In this document: piece by piece, positions 9,128 to 18,306 of the stretch
Position numbering within the stretch: position 1 is the first letter of the stretch
Layout: every line of letters begins with the position of its first letter
DNA from: Gracilariopsis chorda
Taxonomy: Eukaryota; Rhodophyta; Florideophyceae; Gracilariales; Gracilariaceae
Direction of reading: 5' to 3'
NCBI GenBank assembly: GCA_003194525.1
Contig: NBIV01001032.1
Location: 1 to 22,200 of the forward strand
DNA length: 22,200 nucleotides
Notes under the pieces: generated by a model
Told to the model about the DNA's origin: nothing
What the model saw: the letters and a program-made list of their open reading frames with translations, nothing else
Databases searched by the model: none
Made by a program: the position numbers and the translations under genes

Positions 9128-10076
9128 CTATAACCTCCCAGCACTCGTTGGGGATCGGTAGCGGTTTGAAGGGGGGCTGCTGGGATGCGATTGGAGTGTT
9201 TGTTTTGTCTGGCATTGATGAAAAGCAGCCAGGAACCCTACAATGTCTCGGTACATGTTGGGCCAGTAGACGTAGTGGTGTGCGGCGGAAAACGTCTTGT
9301 CGGTACCGAGGTGGCCCAAGCCGTGAAAATGAAACGCGACATCTCGTCGCAGACGGCGGAGCTTGGGGATATATAGCCGGGAGGATTGAAATCCAATCCA
9401 ACGAAGCAAGGAGTTGTCGAAGGAAAACAGAGCGCGTTGGCGTTGTATCCTGGGGGGGGAGGCATCTTGTGGGTGTTGTAGGGCGGTGATCATCTCTTTG
9501 GCCCACGGATCCTGCTCATATGCACCTCGAATGCGCTGGAGGAAGGGTTGTACACTGATCATCAATCGGGCAAGGGTTCCCGCAAGTGGTCTGGGCGGCG
9601 GCTCAACGCATCCGGGACCGTGTTTCGAAGGGCCAGAGACGTGTTGTACTTCAAAGGAGTGTTCTTGAAGTAAATCTAGCCACCGGCATTGCCTGCCGGA
9701 GAGAGTGGCCTTGGACTGGAGATACTGCAATGGGCGGTGGTCCGTGCGGAAGATGAAACGTCTTCCCCTGAGGTAGTGGCTCCAATTACGCAAGGCGATA
9801 ATTAACCCGAGTAGCTCCTGGTCCCCGGTGTCCCAGTGTGACTCTGCTGGAGATAGGCGATGGGATAGGTAACGCAACTGGGTGTTCATCTTGTTCCAGA
9901 GTGGCGCCGACGGCGTGTTGTGATGCATCTGTGGACACAACGAACGTCTTGTCGGCGGCAGGTAGTGCGAGGACCGGAGCGGCAGTGAGGGCTTGTTTGA
10001 TAGCACGGAATGCTTCGGCTTGTGCCGCTGTCCAGTTGAACGCCTCGCGGCGTAATAAGTCCGTGATTGGGCGCAT
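9128..10076 (-). pseudogene. pol: pol of unit C: RNase H and integrase zinc domain, frameshifted
   Basis: Two overlapping readings make one domain run. The piece 9786-10076 holds the connection and RNase H start with STDAS. The piece 9128-10006 goes on with [15 protein letters not shown] and RTDHRPL, so all three RNase H acidic motifs exist. It then reaches the integrase H2C2 region (HGLGH, YWPNM). Here the first Cys of C-x2-C is Phe (FHQC), because base 9222 is A where units B and D have C. An extra A near 9871 splits the two pieces. The eight-G run near 9452 keeps RNase H and the zinc domain in one frame, unlike units B and D. Confidence 0.83.
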
Positions 10077-10117
10077 GATGTCCGCGTAGGCCTTTACGAA
10101 GCGGCGATAGTAGTTGG

Positions 10118-11035
10118 CTAGTCCGACGAATTGTTGGACTTCTTTGGTTGAGGTGGAGTGGGCCAGTTCCTTACCGCATCAACTAGGCGGCTTTGGGTTT
10201 GAATACCCGCAGAGGAGACCCTGTGGCCCAAAAAGTCGACTTCGGCTACTCCGAAATGGGACTTTGTAGGGTGAATGTACAGTTTTTCCCTACGAATGAT
10301 GGTGAATAGCTCCCGCAAATGAGCTTGGTGCTCCTCCATGTTGCGGCTGTATACCAAGATGTCGTCCAAGTAAAGAATGAGGGATCGCCCATTGAGATCG
10401 CGAAGCAGGGATGCGAGGAGTCGGGAGAAGGCAGCCGGCGCGTTTGTTAAGCCAAAACAAAGAACGGTCCATTCGAATGAACCATAACGTGTTCTTATTG
10501 CGGTTTTGTGGCAATCCTCGTCGCGGATGCGCATCTGATGGTCTGCGCCGACGAGGTCAATCTGCGAAAAAACGGTTGCGCCTGCGAGTTGATCGAAAGC
10601 CTCTTCGATGAGTGGCAGCGGGGTGGCATCTGGAATGGTAATGCGGTTGAGAGCCCTGTAGTCGCAGACCAGACGAAACTCGCCGTTCTTTTTCTTGACG
10701 AAGAAAACTGGGGCGCCGTATGGTGAAGTCGAGGGGCGAAGATAGCCTCTGTCTAGGAGTTTGTGGAGGGTACGCCTTAGCTCTTGAAGCTCCTCTGCCG
10801 AAAGACGGATGACCGGTCGCACTGGTGGGGGAATATTGGACTTGAGGGGAATAGCGAAGTCCATCGCGCGTGTTGGGGGTAGTTCATGTGGAAGTTCGGA
10901 TCGGAAGATATCGGCGAATTCCTTCACTAGTGGAAGGATGTTAGGATGTGTGGATCCTGTCAGTACTTCCGGGCGGAGCTTGATGGCGAAAAGCTCACAG
11001 CCTTTGCGTTTTGTGCGTGAGACACCGAGCGGCAC
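10118..11035 (-). CDS. pol: pol of unit C: reverse transcriptase, best copy in the array
   Basis: This 305-residue reading has RT from fingers to thumb without a break: [14 protein letters not shown] (about 97-110), LVCDYRALN, motif A D160 ([10 protein letters not shown]), [10 protein letters not shown] (194-203), the catalytic YLDD at 222-225 (10361-10372), and the FLGHRVS thumb segment. Motif A is unusual: the aromatic residue normally found before HQ is Asp. The first nine residues are spurious, from an extra T near 11011 that separates RT from the protease. The C-terminal tail after WPTP is also out of frame, because of a missing G near 10155. Confidence 0.88.
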   Translation of the reverse strand: MPLGVSRTKRKGCELFAIKLRPEVLTGSTHPNILPLVKEFADIFRSELPHELPPTRAMDFAIPLKSNIPPPVRPVIRLSAEELQELRRTLHKLLDRGYLRPSTSPYGAPVFFVKKKNGEFRLVCDYRALNRITIPDATPLPLIEEAFDQLAGATVFSQIDLVGADHQMRIRDEDCHKTAIRTRYGSFEWTVLCFGLTNAPAAFSRLLASLLRDLNGRSLILYLDDILVYSRNMEEHQAHLRELFTIIRREKLYIHPTKSHFGVAEVDFLGHRVSSAGIQTQSRLVDAVRNWPTPPQPKKSNNSSD

Positions 11036-11639
11036 GCTTCCAAGAGATCAGTTTGAAGGTATGTTTCGGTGGACGCCTGGATCGAGGTCGCTGTCGGGTG
11101 TGAATCCGCCGTTGTGTCCCTTCAGGGCCCCTTAGCAGTAAATCCCCAGTACTCCAGCAGATCTGTGGTGCGCATGCGCGCAGCCACTGGTGGCCAACGA
11201 TGATGTAAGGGCCGGGCGTCCATATCGTCTGGCATGTCAATTACGAAAGCCGACAAAAGGTGGTCCGAAGTGCCCAGCCGCAGAGGGCCTGCACGGAACC
11301 TTGAACGGGGATGCGTTGTCCATTTCCCAGCTCAACATATGCGTCGGTCACTGGTGTAACCGAGAGGCCACACGCGGCGGCAGTCACGGGCGACACAAAT
11401 GCGTGTGACCCGCCCGGATCTATATTTGCCACCACGTTAAAATTATTGAGAAATGCATCATAATGGAACTCCGTATCATCTGATTCGAGTCCTGTGAGGC
11501 GCAATAGAAAATGGGGATCGGTACCCGGGGGGCTCGCCGCCTTCCAAGGCGGCGGCGTTAGGTTTCTGGCTTTCCGGCGCTGTCCTTGGCGGTAAGGTCG
11601 CAGACATGGGTTGGTTTGCTCCAACCTTCGCCTCCGCAT
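10995..11639 (-). pseudogene. pol: pol of unit C: protease and linker, frameshifted
   Basis: Aspartic protease of the polyprotein. The piece 11241-11639 holds NIDPGGSH (D74) and stops after a missing G near 11286. The flap-end motif IIVGHQWL and the basic linker ([18 protein letters not shown]) lie in 10995-11240. The frame is broken once more near 11011 before RT. An extra G near 11211 also disturbs the join. Confidence 0.8.
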
Positions 11640-12836
11640 GCCATGCAGCGATCGCTCGACCGGTAGCGTTGGCGTTCCAGTGCGTTAGACTTGTCGCACG
11701 GGCCCCATGAAGTGGCTGCTGGGTCATGTTGGGGGGGTAGTTGTGCGAGAGTTGGTGGCGCCGGTGTGTCTGGATGATGTGCGGGGGACCCATTGGATGA
11801 TCGACGGCGTGGGGGTTGGGCGGATGGTGCCCGCCAGGACTGTGCGACTTCGAGGTTACGCACGAAATTGTAGACGGCCTTCAGGTCCGTAGAGCCCTTG
11901 GTAAAACGCTGAGCGAGCTCTGCCTTGTACTCGTCAGGTAGGCTCATGAAGAAATAGTTGTAGGCGTCGCCAGGATGGGGTCCGCAGAGTTTCAATGAGG
12001 TCACGAAACTCGGAGATGTGGCGCTCCAAGTTGGACTTGAATTGAAGACGCATGAGCTTCGAACTTGCTTGGGCGTCTTCGTTATCGGGGACATACTCCT
12101 CGATTAAGGCCTTTTCCAATGCGTCCGAGGTTGGAAAATTCAGTGCTTTGTGCCTCTTCTCGGTTAATCCAGGTACTCGCCGCTCCTTTCAGAAAGCACT
12201 TGGCGACATCCACCATCTCGTGGTGGTGCTCCACACCTGCCACACGCCTTGTACGGCGTATAGATGCGATAAATCTGCGAATACGGATCGAAGAGCGTTC
12301 ATTCTGCTTTGCCACTGAATGCTTCCGGTGTGGCGGTTTTTAACGAGTGATGCCAACGACGGTCGTCCCTTGTTGCCCGTTGGGGGTAGGGTAGAGTTGG
12401 GTGGCAGTGGCGGCATTGAACGCACACTCAGAGCCGGGGCCGACGGAGGGGATATGTTCGCATGTTCGGGGAAGTCACGGGTGAGGGGTGGCGTGTGTGG
12501 GCTTCGTGTGGGAGGATGTATGTCCACGGGTTGTGGGGCGGCCTGTGAGTTCCGGAGAAGTGCCATCAGCGTAGAAAAGTCTTCTTTGAGCTTTTCGAGG
12601 TCCTGTGCATGGGTGCCGAACGCACGTTTGATGTCGTCTGAAGTAGCCATGTGGTCCTTCATGAACGAGTTCAGAAGGGAATGGAGCGCATTTTGAGTGG
12701 TCTGCACACCATAAATCATGTCCTGGAGCTTGTTGGCCTGGAGTTGGAGGCTCTCAAGCGCGTCAGGAGTTGCGGAGGACTCTCGTTCACTGGCGTACAC
12801 CGGCGGGTTCGGTATGTTCGGCGGGTTGGACGACAT
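11558..12836 (-). pseudogene. gag: gag of unit C, several frameshifts
   Basis: It has the same start and N-terminal residues as the other gag copies. The reading 12189-12836 breaks near 12340 (extra T) and 12302 (extra T). The Gag domain continues in 12082-12315, breaks near 12126 (extra C), continues in 11934-12119, and breaks near 11992 (extra T). The last piece, 11558-12094, carries the basic stretch and the Cys/His cluster and ends in the same TAA. A five-G run near 11783 and a seven-G run near 11731 compensate each other. Confidence 0.84.
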
Positions 12837-12927
12837 GTCGAGAACGGGGATGGAGCGGGGTGCAGGGGATAGAGAGTGGAAGTATGCGTTAATCAGCGGT
12901 CAGAGAAAGACCAAAGATGCTACCAGA

Positions 12928-13173
12928 TGTAACAAAGCAGTCGTAGGGTAGATGCTTCGCACGAAAAATACGACTAAAGAGTCGGAGACAAGGTCTAACC
13001 GCCCCCTCTAAGCTATCAGCCTGGGGCGGGATTTATTTATAGAAGTTTGTTAGATCAAGCTAGGGCTGCGTACCTGGCTTGATCCAGCATGGAGCTTCCT
13101 AGAGAAGCGGCGAGACACGAAGGATGTGGTTGTGGTATGGGGTGAACTACTATGCTAATGTTGTGTTGTTGCA
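12928..13173 (-). repeat. LTR shared by units C and D (246 bp)
   Basis: Same ends and internal signals as the other LTRs, with TATA at 13034-13041. It differs only in run lengths: two extra A near 12965, one T fewer near 13032, one extra T near 13046. Confidence 0.9.
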
Positions 13174-13185
13174 CTCACCCGCTTC

Positions 13186-14211
13186 CTAGAAGACGTCCTC
13201 CGGGACGTCGTCAGAGACTTCTCGTATTCGTAGACCAGATCCTGGCAGTGTTTTAGATCTGTCCGAGTATGTCAAAGCGCGGCATTTGGTGTTTCTCCCA
13301 CAAACTGTACTAAAAATTGGCGGACGAGTCTTGGGACCGCGATGGCGGAGAATAGCTTTTGACTTCCTGTTCGATGCCTCCTTTCGCGTCCACGACCACA
13401 TTGACGTAGGCTGTAGTATCATCCGGGGTATAGCGGCGTATTCTGTCGACATTGAATACGTTATGCGCCTTCTTCATATCGGGAGGAAGTTCCAGACGGT
13501 ACGCTACGGGGCCGATCTTCTCGAGGATCCGGAGAGGGCCGACAAATTTTAGGCCTCCATTTCTGCGGCAGATCCGTGCGCCTTTCCATAGAGAGGCCAG
13601 CAACCTGTAAAAGAAACTAAGTCTCCGGGCGACAAAGACACGGGGGATCTTCGGAGGTCCGCGTAGAACCTCTGGCGTTCCTGAGCGCAAAGGAGGTTGT
13701 CGCGTGTTGCGAGGCGGGAACGCTTCACGCTGTGCGGCGTAGTCGGTAGCTTTTTGGGAAAGAGAGTTTTGGGATATCTCGCGTGCTGCGTGTGAGGGTG
13801 GTACGCGTCCAAGATCGATCTCGAAGGGCGAGAACTGCGTGGAGTGATGTTTGGCGGCGTTGTATTCGTACTCAAACACGCTGAGAAGTGTATCCCAGTT
13901 CTGCGGAGACGATTGGATTGTGGAGCGGAGCATAGATGAGACGGTGCGGATGAGGTTCTCTGTCTGGCCGTCGGTCTGAGGGTGTCCGGTCGTGGCGATG
14001 TTGAGTTTGACGTTGTAGATGCGCTGTAGTTCTTGCCAGAAGGCGGAGGTGAACTTCCCATCGCGGTCAGAGATGATAGTCTGTGGAAACCCGTGTCTCG
14101 CAAAGACCAAATCCGTGAAGGACCTGAGCAACTTCCCACCGCGGTGGCCGTCTTAGATGCCGGAACGAAGATGCCTCGTTTGGAGAGTTTGTCCACGATG
14201 ACGATGATCAT
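13186..14211 (-). pseudogene. pol: pol of unit D: integrase core to chromodomain, frameshifted
   Basis: The DDE Asp and Glu (ISDRDGKF, DGQTENL) lie in the piece 13310-14131, and the start of the core (MIIVIVDKLSKRG) in 13549-14211. Breaks sit near 14120-14140 (two added bases). There is another near 13717 (added G) and another near 13612-13616. The GPY/F-type module returns in frame within 13310-14131. The chromodomain start is disturbed by an extra G near 13323 and an extra T near 13360. The conserved in-frame TGA is at 13272-13274. Confidence 0.82.
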
Positions 14212-14697
14212 GTCCTTCCCGTTGACGGAGCGAGGTAGTTCTGATAGAAAATCGACCGCTATAACCTCCCAGCACTCGTTGGGGATCGGTTAGCGGTTGA
14301 AGGGGGGCTGCTGGGATGCGATTGGAGTGTTTGTTTGTCTGGCATTGATGACAAGCAGCCAGGAACCCTACAATGTCTCGGTACATGTTGGGCCAGTAGA
14401 CGTAGTGGTGTGCGGCGGAAAACGTCTTGTCGGTACCGAGGTGGCCCAAGCCGTGAAAATGAAACGCGACATCTCGTCGCAGACGGCGGAGCTTGGGGAT
14501 ATATAGCCGGGAGGATTGAAATCCAATCCAACGAAAGCAAGGAGTTGTCGAAGGAAAACAGAGCGCGTTGGCGTTGTATCCTGGGGGGGGGAGGCATCTT
14601 GTGGGTGTTGTAGGGCGGTGATCATCTCTTTGGCCCACGGATCCTGCTCATATGCACCTCGAATGCGCTGGAGGAAGGGTTGTACACTGATCATCAA
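14153..14697 (-). pseudogene. pol: pol of unit D: RNase H to integrase linker and H2C2 zinc domain
   Basis: H-x3-H (HGLGH), YWPNM and C-x2-C (CHQC) are readable, with both Cys present, in the piece 14153-14638. The linker before it (SVQPFLQRIRGAYEQDPWAK) is in 14368-14697. The nine-G run near 14583 and an extra A near 14535 cause the split. The next part continues into the integrase core after a further shift near 14290. Confidence 0.8.
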
Positions 14698-15136
14698 TCG
14701 GGCAAGGGTTCCCGCAAGTGGTCTGGGCGGCGGCTCAACGCATCCGGGACCGTGTTCGAAGGGCCAGAGACGTGTTGTACTTCAAAGGAGTGTTCTTGAA
14801 GTAAATCTAGCCACCGCATTGCCTGCCGGAGAGAGTGCCTTGGACTGGAGATACTGCAATGGGCGGTGGTCCGTGCGGAAGATGAAAACGTCTTCCCCTG
14901 AGGTAGTGGCTCCAATTACGCAAGGCGATAATTAACCCGAGTAGCTCCTGGTCCCCGGTGTCCCAGTGTGACTCTGCTGGAGATAGGCGATGGGATAGGT
15001 ACGGCAACTGGGTGTTCATCTTGTTCCAGAGTGGCGCCGACGGCGTGTTGTGATGCATCTGTGGACACAACGAACGTCTTGTCGGCGGCAGGTAGTGCGA
15101 GGACCGGAGCGGCAGTGAGGGCTTGTTTGATAGCAC
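14694..15136 (-). pseudogene. pol: pol of unit D: RNase H, frameshifted
   Basis: [15 protein letters not shown] and the [10 protein letters not shown] segment are in 14807-15136. The SKHGPD-like linker and the [15 protein letters not shown] segment lie in 14694-14915. STDAS, the first acidic motif, is in the long upstream frame. An extra A near 14887 and lost G residues near 14817 and 14839 break the domain. Confidence 0.8.
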
Positions 15137-17972
15137 GGAATGCTTCGGCTTGTGCCGCTGTCCAGTTGAACGCCTCGCGGCGTAATAAGTCCGTGATTGG
15201 GCGCATGATGTCCGCGTAGGCCTTTACGAAGCGGCGATAGTAGTTGGCTAGTCCGACGAATTGTTGGACTTCTTTGGTTGAGGTGGGAGTGGGCCAGTTC
15301 CTTACCGCATCAACTAGGCGGCTTTGGGTTTGAATACCCGCAGAGGAGACCCTGTGGCCCAAAAAAGTTCGACTTCGGCTACTCCGAAATGGGACTTTGT
15401 TAGGGTGAATGTACAGTTTTTTCCCTACGAATGATGGTGAATAGCTCCCGCAAATGAGCTTGGTGCTCCTCCATGTTGCGGCTGTATACCAAGATGTCGT
15501 CCAAGTAAAGAATGAGGGGATCGCCCATTGAGATCGCGAAGCAGGGATGCGAGGAGTCGGGAGAAGGCAGCCGGCGCGTTTTGTTAAGCCAAAACAAAGA
15601 ACGGTCCATTCGAATGAACCATAACGTGTTCTTATTGCGGTTTTGTGGCAATCCTCGTCGCGGGATGCGCATCTGATGGTCTGCGCCGACGAGGTCAATC
15701 TGCGAAAAAAACGGTTGCGCCTGCGAGTTGATCGAAAGCCTCTTCGATGAGTGGCAGCGGCGGTGGCATCTGGAATGGTAATGCGGTTGAGAGCCTGTAG
15801 TCGCAGACCAGACGAAACTCGCCGTTCTTTTTTCTTGACGAAGAAAGAAACTGGGGCGCCGTATGGTGAAGTCGAGGGGCGAAGATAGCCTCTGTCTAGG
15901 AGTTTGTGGAGGGTACGCCTTAGCTCTTGAAGCTCCTCTGCCGAAAGACGGATGACCGGTCGCACTGGTGGGGGAATATTGGACTTGAGGGGAATAGCGA
16001 AGTCCATCGCGCGTGTTGGGGGTAGTTCATGTGGAAGTTCGGATCGGAAGATATCGGCGAATTCCTTCACTAGTGGAAGGATGTTAGGATGTGTGGATCC
16101 TGTCAGTACTTCCGGGCGGAGCTTGATGGCGAAAAGCTCACAGCCTTTGCGTTTGTGCGTGAGACACCGAGCGGCACGCTTCCAAGAGATCAGTTTGAAG
16201 GTATGTTTCGGTGGACGCCTGGATCGAGGTCGCTGTCGGGTGTGAATCCGCCGTTGTGTCCCTTCAGGGCCCCTTAGCAGTAAATCCCCAGTACTCCAGC
16301 AGATCTGTGGTGCGCATGCGCGCAGCCACTGGTGGCCAACGATGATGTAAGGCCGGGCGTCCATATCGTCTGGCATGTCAATTACGAAAGCCGACAAAAG
16401 GTGGTCCGAAGTGCCCAGCCGCAGAGGGGCCTGCACGGAACCTTGAACGGGGATGCGTTGTCCATTTCCCAGCTCAACATATGCGTCGGTCACTGGTGTA
16501 ACCGAGAGGCCACACGCGGCGGCAGTCACGGGCGACACAAATGCGTGTGACCCGCCCGGATCTATATTTGCCACCACGTTAAAATTATTGAGAAATGCAT
16601 CATAATGGAACTCCGTATCATCTGATTCGAGTCCTGTGAGGCGCAATAGAAAATGGGGATCGGTACCCGGGGGCTCGCCGCCTTCCAAGGCGGCGGCGTT
16701 AGGTTTCTGGCTTTCCGGCGCTGTCCTTGGCGGTAAGGTCGCAGACATGGGTTGGTTTGCTCCAACCTTCGCCTCCGCATGCCATGCAGCGATCGCTCGA
16801 CCGGTAGCGTTGGCGTTCCAGTGCGTTAGACTTGTCGCACGGGCCCCATGAAGTGGCTGCTGGGTCATGTTGGGGGGTAGTTGTGCGAGAGTTGGTGGCG
16901 CCGGTGTGTCTGGATGATGTGCGGGGGACCCATTGGATGATCGACGGCGTGGGGGTTGGGCGGATGGTGCCCGCCAGGACTGTGCGACTTCGAGGTTACG
17001 CACGAAATTGTAGACGGCCTTCAGGTCCGTAGAGCCCTTGGTAAAACGCTGAGCGAGCTCTGCCTTGTACTCGTCAGGTAGGCTCATGAAGAAATAGTTG
17101 TAGGCGTCGCCAGGATGGGGTCCGCAGAGTTCAATGAGGTCACGAAACTCGGAGATGTGGCGCTCCAAGTTGGACTTGAATTGAAGACGCATGAGCTTCG
17201 AACTTGCTTGGGCGTCTTCGTTATCGGGGACATACTCCTCGATTAAGGCCTTTTCCAATGCGTCGAGGTTGGAAAATTCAGTGCCTTGTGCCTCTTCTCG
17301 GTTAATCCAGGTACTCGCCGCTCCTTTCAGAAAGCACTTGGCGACATCCACCATCTCGTGGTGGTGCTCCACACCTGCCACACGCCTTGTACGGCGTATA
17401 GATGCGATAAATCTGCGAATACGGATCGAAGAGCGTTCATCTGCTTTGCCACTGAATGCTTCCGGTGTGGCGGTTTTAACGAGTGATGCCAACGACGGTC
17501 GTCCCTTGTTGCCCGTTGGGGGTAGGGTAGAGTTGGGTGGCAGTGGCGGCATTGAACGCACACTCAGAGCCGGGGCCGACGGAGGGGATATGTTCGCATG
17601 TTCGGGGAAGTCACGGGTGAGGGGTGGCGTGTGTGGGCTTCGTGTGGGAGGATGTATGTCCACGGGTTGTGGGGCGGCCTGTGAGTTCCGGAGAAGTGCC
17701 ATCAGCGTAGAAAAGTCTTCTTTGAGCTTTTCGAGGTCCTGTGCATGGGTGCCGAACGCACGTTTGATGTCGTCTGAAGTAGCCATGTGGTCCTTCATGA
17801 ACGAGTTCAGAAGGGAATGGAGCGCATTTTGAGTGGTCTGCACACCATAAATCATGTCCTGGAGCTTGTTGGCCTGGAGTTGGAGGCTCTCAAGCGCGTC
17901 AGGAGTTGCGGAGGACTCTCGTTCACTGGCGTACACCGGCGGGTTCGGTATGTTCGGCGGGTTGGACGACAT
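14916..17972 (-). CDS. gag-pol: Long gag-protease-RT reading of unit D (1018 residues, chimeric frame)
   Basis: One unbroken frame runs from the gag ATG to RNase H. Gag (about 1-370) is complete up to the basic stretch. A five-G run at 16923-16927 (six in A and B) then moves the frame so that the Cys/His cluster and the gag stop are skipped. A five-G run at 16669-16673 (six elsewhere) moves it into pol. Protease ([16 protein letters not shown]) and the RT fingers are correct. From about 15850 to 15400 length changes put most of the RT palm out of frame: motif A is lost and YLDD (15496-15507) is read in another frame, although [11 protein letters not shown] is correct. The frame returns for the RT thumb ([16 protein letters not shown]) and RNase H (STDAS). 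It looks intact but could not give active RT. Confidence 0.85.
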   Translation of the reverse strand: MSSNPPNIPNPPVYASERESSATPDALESLQLQANKLQDMIYGVQTTQNALHSLLNSFMKDHMATSDDIKRAFGTHAQDLEKLKEDFSTLMALLRNSQAAPQPVDIHPPTRSPHTPPLTRDFPEHANISPPSAPALSVRSMPPLPPNSTLPPTGNKGRPSLASLVKTATPEAFSGKADERSSIRIRRFIASIRRTRRVAGVEHHHEMVDVAKCFLKGAASTWINREEAQGTEFSNLDALEKALIEEYVPDNEDAQASSKLMRLQFKSNLERHISEFRDLIELCGPHPGDAYNYFFMSLPDEYKAELAQRFTKGSTDLKAVYNFVRNLEVAQSWRAPSAQPPRRRSSNGSPAHHPDTPAPPTLAQLPPNMTQQPLHGARATSLTHWNANATGRAIAAWHAEAKVGANQPMSATLPPRTAPESQKPNAAALEGGEPPGTDPHFLLRLTGLESDDTEFHYDAFLNNFNVVANIDPGGSHAFVSPVTAAACGLSVTPVTDAYVELGNGQRIPVQGSVQAPLRLGTSDHLLSAFVIDMPDDMDARPYIIVGHQWLRACAPQICWSTGDLLLRGPEGTQRRIHTRQRPRSRRPPKHTFKLISWKRAARCLTHKRKGCELFAIKLRPEVLTGSTHPNILPLVKEFADIFRSELPHELPPTRAMDFAIPLKSNIPPPVRPVIRLSAEELQELRRTLHKLLDRGYLRPSTSPYGAPVSFFVKKKERRVSSGLRLQALNRITIPDATAAATHRRGFRSTRRRNRFFRRLTSSAQTIRCASRDEDCHKTAIRTRYGSFEWTVLCFGLTKRAGCLLPTPRIPASRSQWAIPSFFTWTTSWYTAATWRSTKLICGSYSPSFVGKKLYIHPNKVPFRSSRSRTFLGHRVSSAGIQTQSRLVDAVRNWPTPTSTKEVQQFVGLANYYRRFVKAYADIMRPITDLLRREAFNWTAAQAEAFRAIKQALTAAPVLALPAADKTFVVSTDASQHAVGATLEQDEHPVAVPIPSPISSRVTLGHRGPGATRVNYRLA

Positions 17973-18063
17973 GTCGAGAACGGGGATGGAGCGGGGTGCA
18001 GGGGATAGAGAGTGGAAGTATGCGTTAATCAGCGGTCAGAGAAAGACCAAAGATGCTACCAGA

Positions 18064-18306
18064 TGTAACAAAGCAGTCGTAGGGTAGATGCTTCGCACGA
18101 AATACGACTAAAGAGTCGGAGACAAGGTCTAACCGCCCCCTCTAAGCTATCAGCCTGGGGCGGGATTTATTTATAGAAGTTGTTAGGTCAAGCTAGGGCT
18201 GCGTACCTGGCTTGATCCAGCATGGAGCTTCCTAGAGAAGCGGCGAGACACGAAGGATGTGGTTGTGGTATGGGGTGAACTACTATGCTAATGTTGTGTT
18301 GTTGCA
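18064..18306 (-). repeat. 5' LTR of unit D, right end of the array (243 bp)
   Basis: Same ends and signals as the other LTRs, TATA at 18168-18175. It has a substitution, G at 18187 where the other three have A, inside the hairpin stem. Beyond 18306 the sequence is ctatcac..., unrelated to the purine tract that follows the other LTRs, so this is the true insertion edge. Confidence 0.92.

Larger units (their letters stand above)
8048..13173 (-). mobile_element. Unit C of the array, Ty3/gypsy chromovirus-type element
   Basis: A whole unit counted with its 5' LTR (12928-13173). It holds the cleanest RT of the array. A true substitution at 9222 changes an integrase zinc ligand, and several one-base length changes break gag, protease and integrase. 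Confidence 0.92.
1..18306 (-). repeat. Head-to-tail tandem array of one Ty3/gypsy element (units A-D)
   Basis: The same sequence recurs with a period of about 5.12 kb. The gag start codons lie at 2596, 7711, 12836 and 17972, giving spacings of 5115, 5125 and 5136. The base at position 1 corresponds to 5112 in the next unit. All units have the same orientation and neighbours share a single LTR, so the pattern is internal-LTR-internal-LTR rather than separate insertions with two LTRs each. The right end is at 18306; the left end lies outside the window. By eye the units are about 99% identical or better, with length changes in homopolymers as the main difference. Confidence 0.95.
13174..18306 (-). 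mobile_element. Unit D of the array, outermost (5') Ty3/gypsy unit
   Basis: A whole unit, counted with its 5' LTR (18064-18306), which borders foreign DNA. It carries unit-specific substitutions (17284 in gag, 18187 in the LTR) and the largest number of length changes in RT. Confidence 0.92.

Noticed and set aside
9148..9489. Plus-strand open frames opposite the integrase zinc domain
   Set aside because: Antisense of a recognised domain, no family features, and broken differently in each unit.
1..18306. CRISPR array or satellite DNA
   Set aside because: The repeated unit is about 5.1 kb and encodes a full retrotransposon. There are no short repeats with unique spacers.
18285..18306. Start codon of the second element's integrase reading at 18285
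   Set aside because: This ATG lies inside the array LTR. The integrase sequence begins only at 18307, so the start is an accident of the junction.
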